Below are positions 1-5,900 of a DNA stretch of 10,453 nucleotides, piece by piece; the stretch's first letter is position 1; each line of letters opens with the position of its first letter. The DNA lies in contig JAUYMV010000438.1 of the NCBI GenBank assembly GCA_030698645.1, positions 1 through 10,453 on the forward strand, given 5' to 3'. A program made the translations under genes and the position numbers. The notes beneath the pieces were generated by a model. That model saw only the letters and a list, made by a program, of their open reading frames with translations. It ran no database searches and was not told the origin of the DNA. The stretch is from Mesorhizobium sp. Its GTDB lineage: Bacteria > Pseudomonadota > Alphaproteobacteria > Rhizobiales > Rhizobiaceae.

Positions 1-524
1 ACGCGGAAGTTCTTGAAGGCCTGCTGGCCCCATTTGAGGAACTTGTAGCGCTCCTCGTTGCGTTCATATTCGAGCTCGACATTGTGGGCGAGGGCGAGCG
101 GCGTGCCGAACTCGTCGACGATCACCGAATGGTCGATGACCAGGTCGACCGGGACCAGCGGATTGATCTTCTGCGGGTCGCCGCCGAGCGATACCATCGC
201 GTCGCGCATGGCGGCCAGGTCGACGACGGCGGGCACGCCGGTGAAATCCTGCATCAGCACACGCGCCGGCCGGTAGGCGATCTCGACACCGGCCTTGCCG
301 CGATCGACCATCCAAGCCGCCACGGCCTCGATGCTCTGCCTGGTGACCGAGCGGCCATCCTCGTTGCGCAGAAGGTTCTCGAGCAGCACTTTCATGGAGA
401 AGGGCAACTGGGCGATGCCCGTCAGGCCATTCTTCTCGGCCTCGATGAGGCTGTAGTAGACATATTCTGCGTCCCCGACGTGCAGGATGCGGCGGGCGTT
501 GAAACTGTCGAGAGATTTAGGCAC
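1..524 (-). CDS. acnA: Aconitate hydratase A, N-terminal part (gene runs off the window)
   Basis: Cytoplasmic [4Fe-4S] enzyme of the TCA cycle that interconverts citrate and isocitrate. About 174 N-terminal residues are present; full-length AcnA/IRP-type aconitases are near 900, so the cluster-ligating cysteines lie outside the window. Recognisable family segments are the start ([18 protein letters not shown]), [52 protein letters not shown] and VDLVIDHSV. The start is a GTG at 524-522. An in-frame TAA lies only two codons upstream, so no longer start is possible, and a GGGG tract about 7 nt upstream can serve as ribosome binding site. The gene is divergent from ccmA across a 276-bp control region. 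The family assignment is secure; AcnA rather than AcnB or AcnD follows from the N-terminal motifs. Confidence 0.96.
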   Translation of the reverse strand, partial: MPKSLDSFNARRILHVGDAEYVYYSLIEAEKNGLTGIAQLPFSMKVLLENLLRNEDGRSVTRQSIEAVAAWMVDRGKAGVEIAYRPARVLMQDFTGVPAVVDLAAMRDAMVSLGGDPQKINPLVPVDLVIDHSVIVDEFGTPLALAHNVELEYERNEERYKFLKWGQQAFKNFR

Positions 525-800
525 GTATTACCCCATTCTGGTCTGTTCTGCCGAAGCGAAAACGGACTCCTGAGGCGCGGACGCGCAAAGGCTGCGGGTG
601 CGGTCATTTCCGCTGTCCGTTCCCTGCGCGCCGCCCTTTCGGATGGCCACGCGAGCTCGGCGCATGTATGGCTCCCGTGCCGACCGCTGGCACAGTTGCC
701 TGCTTCATAGAAGCTTTCTAAACAGAGTGCCAGTGCGACGAAGGGCAAATTTGCTGCATTGCAACGAAGTTGGGGCGTGGCGAGGCGAATCGGGGACGAA
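525..800. promoter_or_regulatory. Divergent acnA / ccmA control region
   Basis: This 276-bp stretch between two divergent starts should hold promoters for both genes. I find no convincing coding frame in it. On the plus strand, TTGCCT (696-701) and TAAACA (719-724) are 17 bp apart and form a weak candidate sigma-70 promoter for ccmA. The -10 end overlaps a small inverted repeat, TAGAA-GCT-TTCTA (708-720). A TGC-rich partial palindrome lies at 752-763 and is listed separately. A GGGGA tract at 793-797 is a plausible ribosome binding site for ccmA. No clear acnA promoter could be picked out by eye. That promoters lie here follows from the gene arrangement; the individual boxes are guesses. Confidence 0.5.
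752..763. promoter_or_regulatory. TGC-rich partial palindrome upstream of ccmA
   Basis: The 12-mer TGCTGCATTGCA lies about 40 bp before the ccmA start; with its flanks it reads TTGCTGCATTGCAAC. The same 12-mer occurs inside a perfect palindrome upstream of the DUF1127 gene (5210-5221). TGC-rich sites of the form CTGC-N3-GCAG are reported for the PHB-responsive repressor PhaR (AniA in rhizobia). This copy has the left half but only GCAA on the right, so it is an imperfect match. Regulatory function is inference. Confidence 0.3.
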
Positions 801-1415
801 ATGCGGCTGACGGCTGACAATCTCGGCGGCGAGCGCGGTGGCGAACCGGTGTTCGACGGCGTCAGCTTTGCCCTTGCGGCCGGCGACAGCCTGGTCATCA
901 CCGGCCAGAACGGCAGCGGCAAGTCGACCCTGCTGCGCGTGGTTGCCGGCCTTCTGCCGGTCGCCGCGGGCACCGTCCGTCTCAACGACGGCGGCGAGGA
1001 CTTTCCCGACGTCGCGTCCGCCTGCCATTATCTCGGCCACCAGAATGCGATGAAGCCGGCGCTGACGGTTGCCGAGAACCTCGATTTCAGGCGCGATTTC
1101 CTCGGCCATCCGCTGATGACGACGGAGGCGGCGCTCGACGCGGTCGGCCTCGATTCGGTCGGCGCACTGCCGTTCGGCTATCTCTCCACGGGTCAGCGCC
1201 GACGCATCGCGCTCGCCGGCCTGCTGGTCAGCTTTCGCCCGGTCTGGCTGCTCGACGAGCCGAGCGCCGGTCTCGATCTCGCCTCGGAACGGCGCTTGAC
1301 CGCGCTGATGCAGGGGCATCTGGCAGAGGGTGGGATGCTGATCGCGGCGACGCATCTGCCGCTGGGGCTGGACGATGCGAAGGCGCTGGTGATGCCCGGT
1401 GGGGGATCCGGTTGA
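801..1415 (+). CDS. ccmA: CcmA, heme exporter ATP-binding subunit
   Basis: ATPase of the CcmABCD complex in cytochrome c maturation system I. It sits on the cytoplasmic face of the membrane, and its ATP hydrolysis releases holo-CcmE carrying heme. The 204-residue protein has all ABC motifs: Walker A GQNGSGKST (35-43), a Q-loop GHQNAMK (79-85), the signature LSTGQ (128-132), Walker B VWLLDEP (148-154) with catalytic E153, and the switch histidine H185. I chose ATG 801 because family homology begins at MRLTADNL and GGGGA stands a few bases upstream; an in-frame ATG at 759 would add 14 unconserved residues. It is the first gene of the ccm cluster. The tail, ending in a glycine-rich MPGGGSG, looks degenerate and stops just before a repeat element. 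That element separates it from ccmB, which usually follows closely. Confidence 0.96.
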   Translation: MRLTADNLGGERGGEPVFDGVSFALAAGDSLVITGQNGSGKSTLLRVVAGLLPVAAGTVRLNDGGEDFPDVASACHYLGHQNAMKPALTVAENLDFRRDFLGHPLMTTEAALDAVGLDSVGALPFGYLSTGQRRRIALAGLLVSFRPVWLLDEPSAGLDLASERRLTALMQGHLAEGGMLIAATHLPLGLDDAKALVMPGGGSG

Positions 1416-1420
1416 TGGCA

Positions 1421-1615
1421 GCGCCAGGCCCCCTCACCGCCTCGCTTACGGCGGCTCTGCCGCCGCGCTCGGCACCGCTCCCCCACTTCGTAGGGGAGAG
1501 GAAACGCAGCTTCCGCGTAGGCGATAGAAAACGCGGCCTCGGCGATTGGCGATTCCTCTCCCCCCGTCGGGGAGAGAGGTGGTTCGCGCAGCGAACCGGC
1601 GAGGGGGGCTGGCGC
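1421..1615. repeat. Intergenic palindromic mosaic repeat (RIME-like) between ccmA and ccmB
   Basis: A 195-bp non-coding element is bounded by 19-bp terminal inverted repeats, GCGCCAGGCCCCCTCACCG at 1421-1439 and its complement at 1597-1615, matching at 17 of 19 positions. Inside are four hairpins in near mirror order. They are CGGCGGC/GCCGCCG (1449-1465, TCT loop), CTCCCC/GGGGAG (1478-1498), CTCTCCCC/GGGGAGAG (1556-1576) and GGTTCGC/GCGAACC (1581-1597, 3-nt loop). The two central hairpins can also pair with each other: 1493-1503 is the exact complement of 1553-1563 (11 bp). There is no transposase and no evident target-site duplication. The architecture resembles the Rhizobium-specific intergenic mosaic elements, but membership of that family is inferred from structure, not from alignment. 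The element would be transcribed within the ccm message. Confidence 0.8.
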
Positions 1616-1632
1616 AACCCTCGGAAATCGCC

Positions 1633-2298
1633 ATGCTAGCCCTCTACATCCGCGACGTGAAACTCGGCATCCGCGCTGGCGGCGGGGCGCTGGTCGGCGT
1701 GCTCTTCTTCCTCGCGGTGATCGCGGTGGCGCCGTTCGCGATCGGACCGGATGCGAACCTCCTGGCCCGCATCGGGCCGGCCATGCTGTGGATCGGCGCG
1801 CTGCTGGCGAGCCTGCTCGGCCTCGACCGTCTGTTTCAGGTCGACCGCGAGGACGGCTCGCTGGACCTGCTGATCCTCGGCTCGAGCCGCCACATGCTGC
1901 CGCTCACCGTGTTCGTCAAATGCCTGGCGCACTGGACGGCGAGCGTGCTGCCGCTAGTGGTCGCCGCGCCCGTGCTTGGCCTGCTCATGAACATGTCGCC
2001 GCTGGCGACCTTCGCCACCGCACTGACGCTGCTGGCGGGTACGCCGGCCATCGTCTTCATCGGCGCGGCCGGCGCGGCGGTTGCCGTCTCGCTGCCACGC
2101 GGCGGCCTGCTCGTGTCCGTGCTGGTCCTGCCGCTGGTCATCCCGGTGCTGATCTTCGGCGTCTCGGCGAGCTATGCCGCGAGCACGCAACCCGATCCGT
2201 TCCTGCCGCCGTTCCTGATGCTCTGCGCCCTGATGCTGTTTTTCGCGGTGATCGGGCCGCTGGCCGCGGCAGTCGCGCTGAAAGGCGCCTCGGATTGA
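1633..2298 (+). CDS. ccmB: CcmB, heme exporter membrane subunit
   Basis: Integral inner-membrane partner of CcmA in the CcmABCD heme-handling complex. The 221 residues match the usual CcmB length. Family hallmarks are the cytoplasmic-loop motif LDRLFQVDREDGSLDLL (64-80) and the opening LALYIRDVKLGIRAGGGAL. About six hydrophobic segments can be seen, near residues 19-37, 47-63, 97-117, 124-150, 155-178 and 193-216. I chose ATG 1633 because it begins exactly at family homology. The open frame upstream to 1546 reads through the repeat element and gives arginine-rich nonsense. The ribosome binding site is weak (GGAAA around 1623-1627) and lies just beyond the 3' end of the repeat. An 89-bp gap follows before ccmC. 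Confidence 0.96.
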   Translation: MLALYIRDVKLGIRAGGGALVGVLFFLAVIAVAPFAIGPDANLLARIGPAMLWIGALLASLLGLDRLFQVDREDGSLDLLILGSSRHMLPLTVFVKCLAHWTASVLPLVVAAPVLGLLMNMSPLATFATALTLLAGTPAIVFIGAAGAAVAVSLPRGGLLVSVLVLPLVIPVLIFGVSASYAASTQPDPFLPPFLMLCALMLFFAVIGPLAAAVALKGASD

Positions 2299-2352
2299 GG
2301 GCTGCCCGGGGCTCAGGACGCCAACCGTCCAGGCTGCGGCAATGACGCTCGA

Positions 2353-2381
2353 TTGCGCAGCGGCAGCGCCGCGTTTATGTA
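2353..2381 (+). promoter_or_regulatory. Weak candidate promoter before ccmC
   Basis: In the 89-bp ccmB-ccmC gap, TTGCGC (2353-2358) and TATGTA (2376-2381) are separated by 17 bp and resemble -35 and -10 boxes. The -10 match is poor (3 of 6). Initiation from it would fall at or very near the ccmC ATG, and no Shine-Dalgarno sequence precedes that ATG. A short stem GGACG/CGTCC (2316-2330, 5-nt loop) lies upstream in the same gap. Low confidence. Confidence 0.2.
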
Positions 2382-2387
2382 ACGTGC

Positions 2388-3152
2388 ATGGCTGAAACGA
2401 CCATATCCGGGCGACTGACAAATCTTGCCAACCCGACGCGCTTCCTGGAGCTCGTGGGCCGCTTCCTGCCGTGGCTCGCCGCCATCGCGCTCTTGCTCAC
2501 CTTCGCCGGTCTGGCGATGGGATTCGCCGCGCCCGAAGACTACCAGCAGGGCAGCACCGTGCGGATCATGTATCTGCACGTGCCCTTCGCGTGGATTTCG
2601 ATGTTCTGCTACATGCTGATGGCCGCGGCGGCCCTCGGCACGCTGGTCTGGAAACACCCGCTCGCCGACGTCGCTCTCAAGGCGGCCGCGCCGATCGGCG
2701 CCACGTTCACGGCGCTGGCGCTCGCCACCGGCTCGATCTGGGGCCGGCCGATGTGGGGCACATGGTGGGTCTGGGACGGGCGGCTGACCTCGGTGTTCGT
2801 TCTTTTCCTGATGTATCTGGGCATCCTGGCGCTGACCCGCGCGCTTGACGATCCGCAGCGTTCCGCGCGCGCCGCCGCCATCCTCACTCTGGTCGGCGTG
2901 ATCAACATCCCAATCATCAAATTCTCCGTCGAATGGTGGAACACGCTGCACCAGCCGGCATCCGTCATGCGGCTCGACGGCCCGACGATCCACCCGAGCC
3001 TGCTATGGCCTCTGCTGGTGTCGGCGATCGGCTTCACATTGATTTTCTTCACCCTGCATCTGATGGCGATGCGTGCCGAGATCTGGCGTCGACGCGTCGC
3101 GGTCATGCGGCGCATGGCGGCCAAGCGCGCCGAGAATCGGGCGCCCGCATGA
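2388..3152 (+). CDS. ccmC: CcmC, heme-delivery protein with WWD domain
   Basis: Inner-membrane protein that binds heme in the periplasm and delivers it to the chaperone CcmE. At 254 residues it has the normal family size and about six membrane spans. The tryptophan-rich WWD motif is intact (WGRPMWGTWWVWDGRLTS, 118-135). The two axial heme histidines are present as H64 (YLHVPFAW) and H188 (WWNTLHQP), spaced as in the E. coli protein (H60, H184). The C-terminus is basic, as expected for a cytoplasmic tail. ATG 2388 fits the family N-terminus (MAETTISGRLTNLANPTRF) but lacks a visible ribosome binding site. Its TGA overlaps the ccmD ATG as ATGA, which suggests coupled translation. Confidence 0.96.
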   Translation: MAETTISGRLTNLANPTRFLELVGRFLPWLAAIALLLTFAGLAMGFAAPEDYQQGSTVRIMYLHVPFAWISMFCYMLMAAAALGTLVWKHPLADVALKAAAPIGATFTALALATGSIWGRPMWGTWWVWDGRLTSVFVLFLMYLGILALTRALDDPQRSARAAAILTLVGVINIPIIKFSVEWWNTLHQPASVMRLDGPTIHPSLLWPLLVSAIGFTLIFFTLHLMAMRAEIWRRRVAVMRRMAAKRAENRAPA

Positions 3153-3313
3153 ACCATGCCGTCTTCGTGACCGCCGCGTACGCGGTGTCGGCCGCAGGGC
3201 TCATTGGGCTGGCGATCTGGATTCTCGTCGACCAACGGATGCGGCAGCGCGAGATCGCCGAACTCGAGCAGATCGGCGTGCAACGCCGCTCGGCGCGCAA
3301 GGCCAAGGGATGA
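3149..3313 (+). CDS. ccmD: CcmD, small membrane subunit
   Basis: A 54-residue protein with one hydrophobic segment (about 6-27, VFVTAAYAVSAAGLIGLAIW) and a charged, basic cytoplasmic tail. CcmD stabilises CcmC-heme-CcmE and is needed for release of holo-CcmE from the CcmABC complex. Sequence conservation in this family is low, so the identity rests on size, topology and its exact place between ccmC and ccmG. It overlaps its neighbours at both ends: ATGA with ccmC upstream and ATGA with ccmG downstream. Confidence 0.9.
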   Translation: MNHAVFVTAAYAVSAAGLIGLAIWILVDQRMRQREIAELEQIGVQRRSARKAKG

Positions 3314-3888
3314 GCGCCGAGCCTGCCGCCAACGGCAAGAAGCCGCGCGTCTGGCTGACGCTCCTGCCGTTGGCCGCCTTCCTCGCGCTGGCGGCGATCT
3401 TCATGATGCAGCTTTTGTCGGGCCGCGACAGCTCGGTGGTGCCTTCGGCGCTGATCGGCGCCCCGGCGCCAGACACGGCGCTTCCGCCGCTCGAAGGGTT
3501 AGGGCTGCCGGGACTCGATTCGGCGACGTTCCCCGGCAATGTGACGCTGGTCAATGTCTGGGCGTCGTGGTGCGCGCCCTGCCGCGTCGAGCACCCGCTG
3601 CTGATGGACCTGGCGCGCGACCCGCGCTTTTCCATCGTCGGACTGAACTACAAGGACGTGCCGGAAAATGCCCGGCGGTTCCTCGGCGAACTCGGCAATC
3701 CGTTCGACGCGGTCGGAGTCGACGCGGCCGGCCGCACGACCATCGACTGGGGCGTCTATGGCGTGCCCGAGACTTTCCTCATTGGCAGGGACGGCCGCAT
3801 TCTCTACAAGCATGTCGGTCCGTTCAGCGTCGAATCGATCGAACGCGACCTGAAGCCGGCGCTCGAAGCGGCCCTGACGGCGGGCTAG
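3310..3888 (+). CDS. ccmG: CcmG/DsbE, membrane-anchored thiol:disulfide oxidoreductase
   Basis: Periplasmic thioredoxin-like protein that keeps the apocytochrome c CXXCH motif and its CcmH partner reduced before heme attachment; known in rhizobia as CycY. It has 192 residues. A basic N-terminus (KKPR, 10-13) precedes one membrane anchor (about 14-36), then a thioredoxin fold with active site WCAPC (CXXC, C88 and C91) and the cis-proline loop GVYGVPETF (P153) typical of the DsbE subgroup. I chose ATG 3310 because it overlaps the ccmD stop and starts the family-like tail; the frame open upstream is the shadow of ccmC/ccmD. It is the last recognisable ccm gene here, so ccmE, ccmF, ccmH and ccmI must lie elsewhere. 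Confidence 0.96.
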   Translation: MSAEPAANGKKPRVWLTLLPLAAFLALAAIFMMQLLSGRDSSVVPSALIGAPAPDTALPPLEGLGLPGLDSATFPGNVTLVNVWASWCAPCRVEHPLLMDLARDPRFSIVGLNYKDVPENARRFLGELGNPFDAVGVDAAGRTTIDWGVYGVPETFLIGRDGRILYKHVGPFSVESIERDLKPALEAALTAG

Positions 3889-3893
3889 GTCGG

Positions 3894-4934
3894 ATGGCCA
3901 GCCGCTCCGCCATCGCGGCGCATTTCGAGGCACAGGCCAGAGCCTGCGACGACCTGGGTTCGCCCTTCACCGCGCGGCTCTGCCGCATGCTACCCGACCT
4001 CGTTGCCGGCACCGCGACAGGCGAGAGACTGTTCGCCTGGGACGGCGATCTGCGCGGCGATGCGCTGGCGCTGCGCCTGACGGGCGGACTGCATCGGCTG
4101 GTACTCGAAGGCGCCGATCCGGAGTTTGCAGAAGTCTATCCGCCGCGCGCCGCCGACGACGCCGTGCTGCGTGCCGCGGTTCGCCGCACGCTCCGGCGCA
4201 ACGACGCGATGCTTGTGGCGCATCTGGACAGTCCGCCGCAGACCAATGAGGTGGCACGATCCGCCATGCTGCTGCCCGGCTTGCTGGAAATTGCACGCGA
4301 GGCAGGCCTGCCGCTGGCATTGAACGAGATCGGCGCCAGCGCCGGGCTCAATCTGTTCTTCGACCGCTTCCGCTACGATTTTCGCGATGTCGTCTGGGGC
4401 GATGCCGGCTCGTCCGTCCATCTTGCGCCCGAAGTGCGCGGCGCGATGCCGGATCTTCGCGGCACGGTGAGCGTGGTCAGCCGGTACGGATGCGACGTCA
4501 AACCGGTCGATATCGGCGGCGCGGACGGACGGCTCCGGCTGAAATCCTACATCTGGCCGGATCAACGCGCGCGGCTGACCCGCCTGGAGGCGGCCATTTC
4601 GATCGCGCAGGCGGACGCGTTCTCTCTCGATCTCGAAGACGCGGCAGCCTTCGTCGCACGGCGGCTGGCGGCGCGCCTGCCGGGACAGACCTTCGTATTG
4701 TTCCATTCGATCATGTGGCAATACATGCCGTCCGCCGCGCGCCGCGCAATCGAAGCCAGCCTGCGGGAAGCCGGCGAAACGGCGAGCGCGACTGCGCCCG
4801 TCGCCTGGGTGCGCATGGAACCGATCGAAGCCGGCGCGCCGTCCGCGACGCTCAGCCTGACGTCATGGCCGGGCGGCGACACGCGCCATCTGGCGCGCTG
4901 CGACTATCACGGACGCTGGATCGAGATGCTCTGA
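3894..4934 (+). CDS. DUF2332 family protein, function unknown
   Basis: A 346-residue soluble-looking protein without signal peptide or membrane span. It matches DUF2332 (PF10094-type) proteins in length and in these segments: PPQTNEVARSAMLLPGLL, NEIGASAGLNLFFDRF (from residue 144), SRYGCDVKPVDI, SYIWPDQRARLTRLEAAI (from about 218) and VLFHSIMWQYMP. The biochemical role of the family is not known to me. The NEIGASAGLNL segment resembles the glycine-rich nucleotide or SAM-binding loop of class I methyltransferases, but that is only a resemblance. It starts 5 bp after the ccmG stop, so it is probably co-transcribed with the ccm cluster; that alone does not prove a role in cytochrome maturation. 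The ribosome binding site is weak (AGG at 3887-3889). Confidence 0.88.
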   Translation: MASRSAIAAHFEAQARACDDLGSPFTARLCRMLPDLVAGTATGERLFAWDGDLRGDALALRLTGGLHRLVLEGADPEFAEVYPPRAADDAVLRAAVRRTLRRNDAMLVAHLDSPPQTNEVARSAMLLPGLLEIAREAGLPLALNEIGASAGLNLFFDRFRYDFRDVVWGDAGSSVHLAPEVRGAMPDLRGTVSVVSRYGCDVKPVDIGGADGRLRLKSYIWPDQRARLTRLEAAISIAQADAFSLDLEDAAAFVARRLAARLPGQTFVLFHSIMWQYMPSAARRAIEASLREAGETASATAPVAWVRMEPIEAGAPSATLSLTSWPGGDTRHLARCDYHGRWIEML

Positions 4935-4944
4935 GGCGAGAAAA

Positions 4945-5112
4945 TCAGCCGAAGACATCCTTGCGCGCCCAATAGAGCATTTCACTGCGGTCAACACGCA
5001 TGTCGCTGAGATCGCGCTGCGACAGCGACTGGATTTCGGCGACCATGCGATAGTAGCGGCGATGCTTTTCGAGACGGCCGTGGGCCTGTTCGACGAGGCG
5101 TGCGAGGATCAT
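4945..5112 (-). CDS. DUF1127 small protein
   Basis: A 55-residue basic protein with the DUF1127 (YjiS-like) C-terminal pattern: AEIQSLSQRDLSDMRVDRSEMLYWARKD (split here as AEIQSLSQRDLSDM and RVDRSEMLYWARKD). Short DUF1127 proteins in alphaproteobacteria have been linked to RNA metabolism and phosphate responses, and their arginine-rich helices suggest nucleic-acid binding. The exact role here is unknown. I chose ATG 5112 because a strong GAAGGAG ribosome binding site (5120-5126) stands 7 nt upstream. A longer in-frame start at 5244 would add 44 unrelated residues that read through the palindromes. It ends 10 bp from the convergent DUF2332 gene. A stem GCGGCC/GGCCGC (5133-5149) lies in the leader. 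Confidence 0.88.
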   Translation of the reverse strand: MILARLVEQAHGRLEKHRRYYRMVAEIQSLSQRDLSDMRVDRSEMLYWARKDVFG

Positions 5113-5119
5113 GGCGGGG

Positions 5120-5126
5120 CTCCTTC
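5120..5126 (-). promoter_or_regulatory. Strong ribosome binding site of the DUF1127 gene
   Basis: GAAGGAG on the minus strand with a 7-nt spacer to ATG 5112. It is the best Shine-Dalgarno sequence I noticed in the window, and it fixes the short 55-residue product as the real one. Confidence 0.8.
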
Positions 5127-5209
5127 GAGAGCGCGGCCTTGTCGGCCGCCAATGGTTCCTCCCATGTGCGGCCAGAATGCCAGAATTCTTGTGCACCGCA
5201 AGGTTGAAA

Positions 5210-5246
5210 TGCTGCATTGCAGCAATGCGCCAGGCGCATGGCATGC
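5210..5246. promoter_or_regulatory. Cluster of overlapping palindromes upstream of the DUF1127 gene
   Basis: Three perfect 15-bp palindromes are packed into 30 bp, each with 7-bp arms around a single centre base. They are TGCTGCATTGCAGCA (5210-5224), GCATTGCAGCAATGC (5214-5228, overlapping the first) and ATGCGCCAGGCGCAT (5225-5239). A GCATGC follows at 5241-5246. The core CTGCATTGCAG (5212-5222) is an exact CTGC-N3-GCAG, the form reported for PhaR/AniA sites. The cluster lies 98-134 bp upstream of the DUF1127 start and beside AT-rich DNA (about 5247-5276), where a promoter could sit, though I cannot place good -35/-10 boxes. The symmetry is plain in the sequence; operator function is inference. 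Confidence 0.55.
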
Positions 5247-5283
5247 GTAAGATTTTATTAAGCTTTTACGAATTCTCCGCAGC

Positions 5284-5898
5284 CTACCACATGGACTGCT
5301 TGTAGGCGTCGTCGAGCCATGCATCCGTCGCTTCAGCGCTCTCGGCGAGCGCGACCTGGTCCTTGAGGATCTGCCCGAGCGTCGGCAGCGTGTTGCGGTC
5401 AGGCCAGGTTTCCGGCTGCCAGAGTCCCGAGCGCATATAGGCCTTGGCGCAATGCATGTAGGCCGCCTCGACCGTCACGACGATGACCGCCTGCGGCAGC
5501 TTGCCGTCCACCTCGAAGCGCGCGCGCAGATCGTCGTCTGCGGTGAGCTTCGCCTTCCCGTTGATGCGCAGCGTCTCGTTCATGCCGGGAATCATGAACA
5601 ACAGGCCGATCGTCGGGTCGACGAGCAGGTTTTCCAGCGTGTCGAGGCGATTGTTGCCCGGGCGATCGGGGATCGCGATGGTGGTTGCGTCAATGACCTG
5701 GACGAAGCCCGGCTTGTCGCCCTTCGGGGTGACGTCGCCATGACCCTTGCCGTCGGATGTTCCGATGACGACGAAGGGGCTGCGCGCGATGAAGGAGCGA
5801 GAATGCCCGTCGAGCGCCCTGAGCTCCTTCTTGGCCGCGATGGAACCCACCGGGCGGTAGACGCTGCGCAGTTCGTCCGCCGTCGTGATGAAATGCAT
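5284..5898 (-). CDS. PPOX-class FMN-dependent flavoprotein, pyridoxamine 5'-phosphate oxidase family
   Basis: A 204-residue cytoplasmic protein with the split-barrel flavin-binding fold of the pyridoxamine phosphate oxidase superfamily. The best fit is the DR_2398-type subfamily. Diagnostic stretches are FIARSPFVVIGTSDGKGHGD (37-55), VTPKGDKPGFVQVID (56-70), IPDRPGNNRLDTLENLL (76-92), VGLLF-like IGLLFMIPGMNETLRINGKA (97-116) and HCAKAYMRSGLW (149-160). The substrate is unknown; it should not be called PdxH. ATG 5898 comes 2 nt after the ispZ stop, with AAGGG just upstream, so it is very likely translated from the ftsY-ispZ message as the last gene. An AT-rich weak inverted repeat (CGTAA/TTACG, 5246-5270) lies beyond the stop, but I see no good terminator. 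Confidence 0.88.
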   Translation of the reverse strand: MHFITTADELRSVYRPVGSIAAKKELRALDGHSRSFIARSPFVVIGTSDGKGHGDVTPKGDKPGFVQVIDATTIAIPDRPGNNRLDTLENLLVDPTIGLLFMIPGMNETLRINGKAKLTADDDLRARFEVDGKLPQAVIVVTVEAAYMHCAKAYMRSGLWQPETWPDRNTLPTLGQILKDQVALAESAEATDAWLDDAYKQSMW

Positions 5899-5900
5899 GC

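Noticed and set aside
84..710. 208-residue plus-strand frame opposite acnA and into the control region
   Set aside because: It is antisense to a clear aconitase N-terminus, with no family resemblance and no ribosome binding site.
705..1355. Minus-strand frame of 216 residues opposite ccmA
   Set aside because: It is a shadow of the ABC ATPase, rich in Arg/Gln/Ala without motifs.
1400..1420. Target-site duplication flanking the mosaic repeat
   Set aside because: The flanks (…GATGGCA before, AACCCTCG after) share no direct repeat, so no recent transposition footprint can be claimed.
1412..1639. 75-residue frame running through the repeat element
   Set aside because: It consists of translated hairpins of the mosaic repeat; terminal inverted repeats explain the sequence better than coding.
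3204..3893. Upstream extension of the DUF2332 frame (230 extra residues)
   Set aside because: The extension is the out-of-frame reading of ccmD and ccmG; family homology begins just after ATG 3894.
5246..5270. AT-rich inverted repeat CGTAA/TTACG as terminator of the PPOX gene
   Set aside because: The stem is only 5 bp and AT-rich, with no GC stem plus T-run; it could equally be promoter-associated DNA of the DUF1127 gene.
5284..5898. PdxH (true pyridoxamine 5'-phosphate oxidase)
   Set aside because: The segments IPDRPGNNRLDTL and HCAKAYMRSGLW fit a separate PPOX subfamily of unknown substrate; the typical PdxH C-terminal region is not present.
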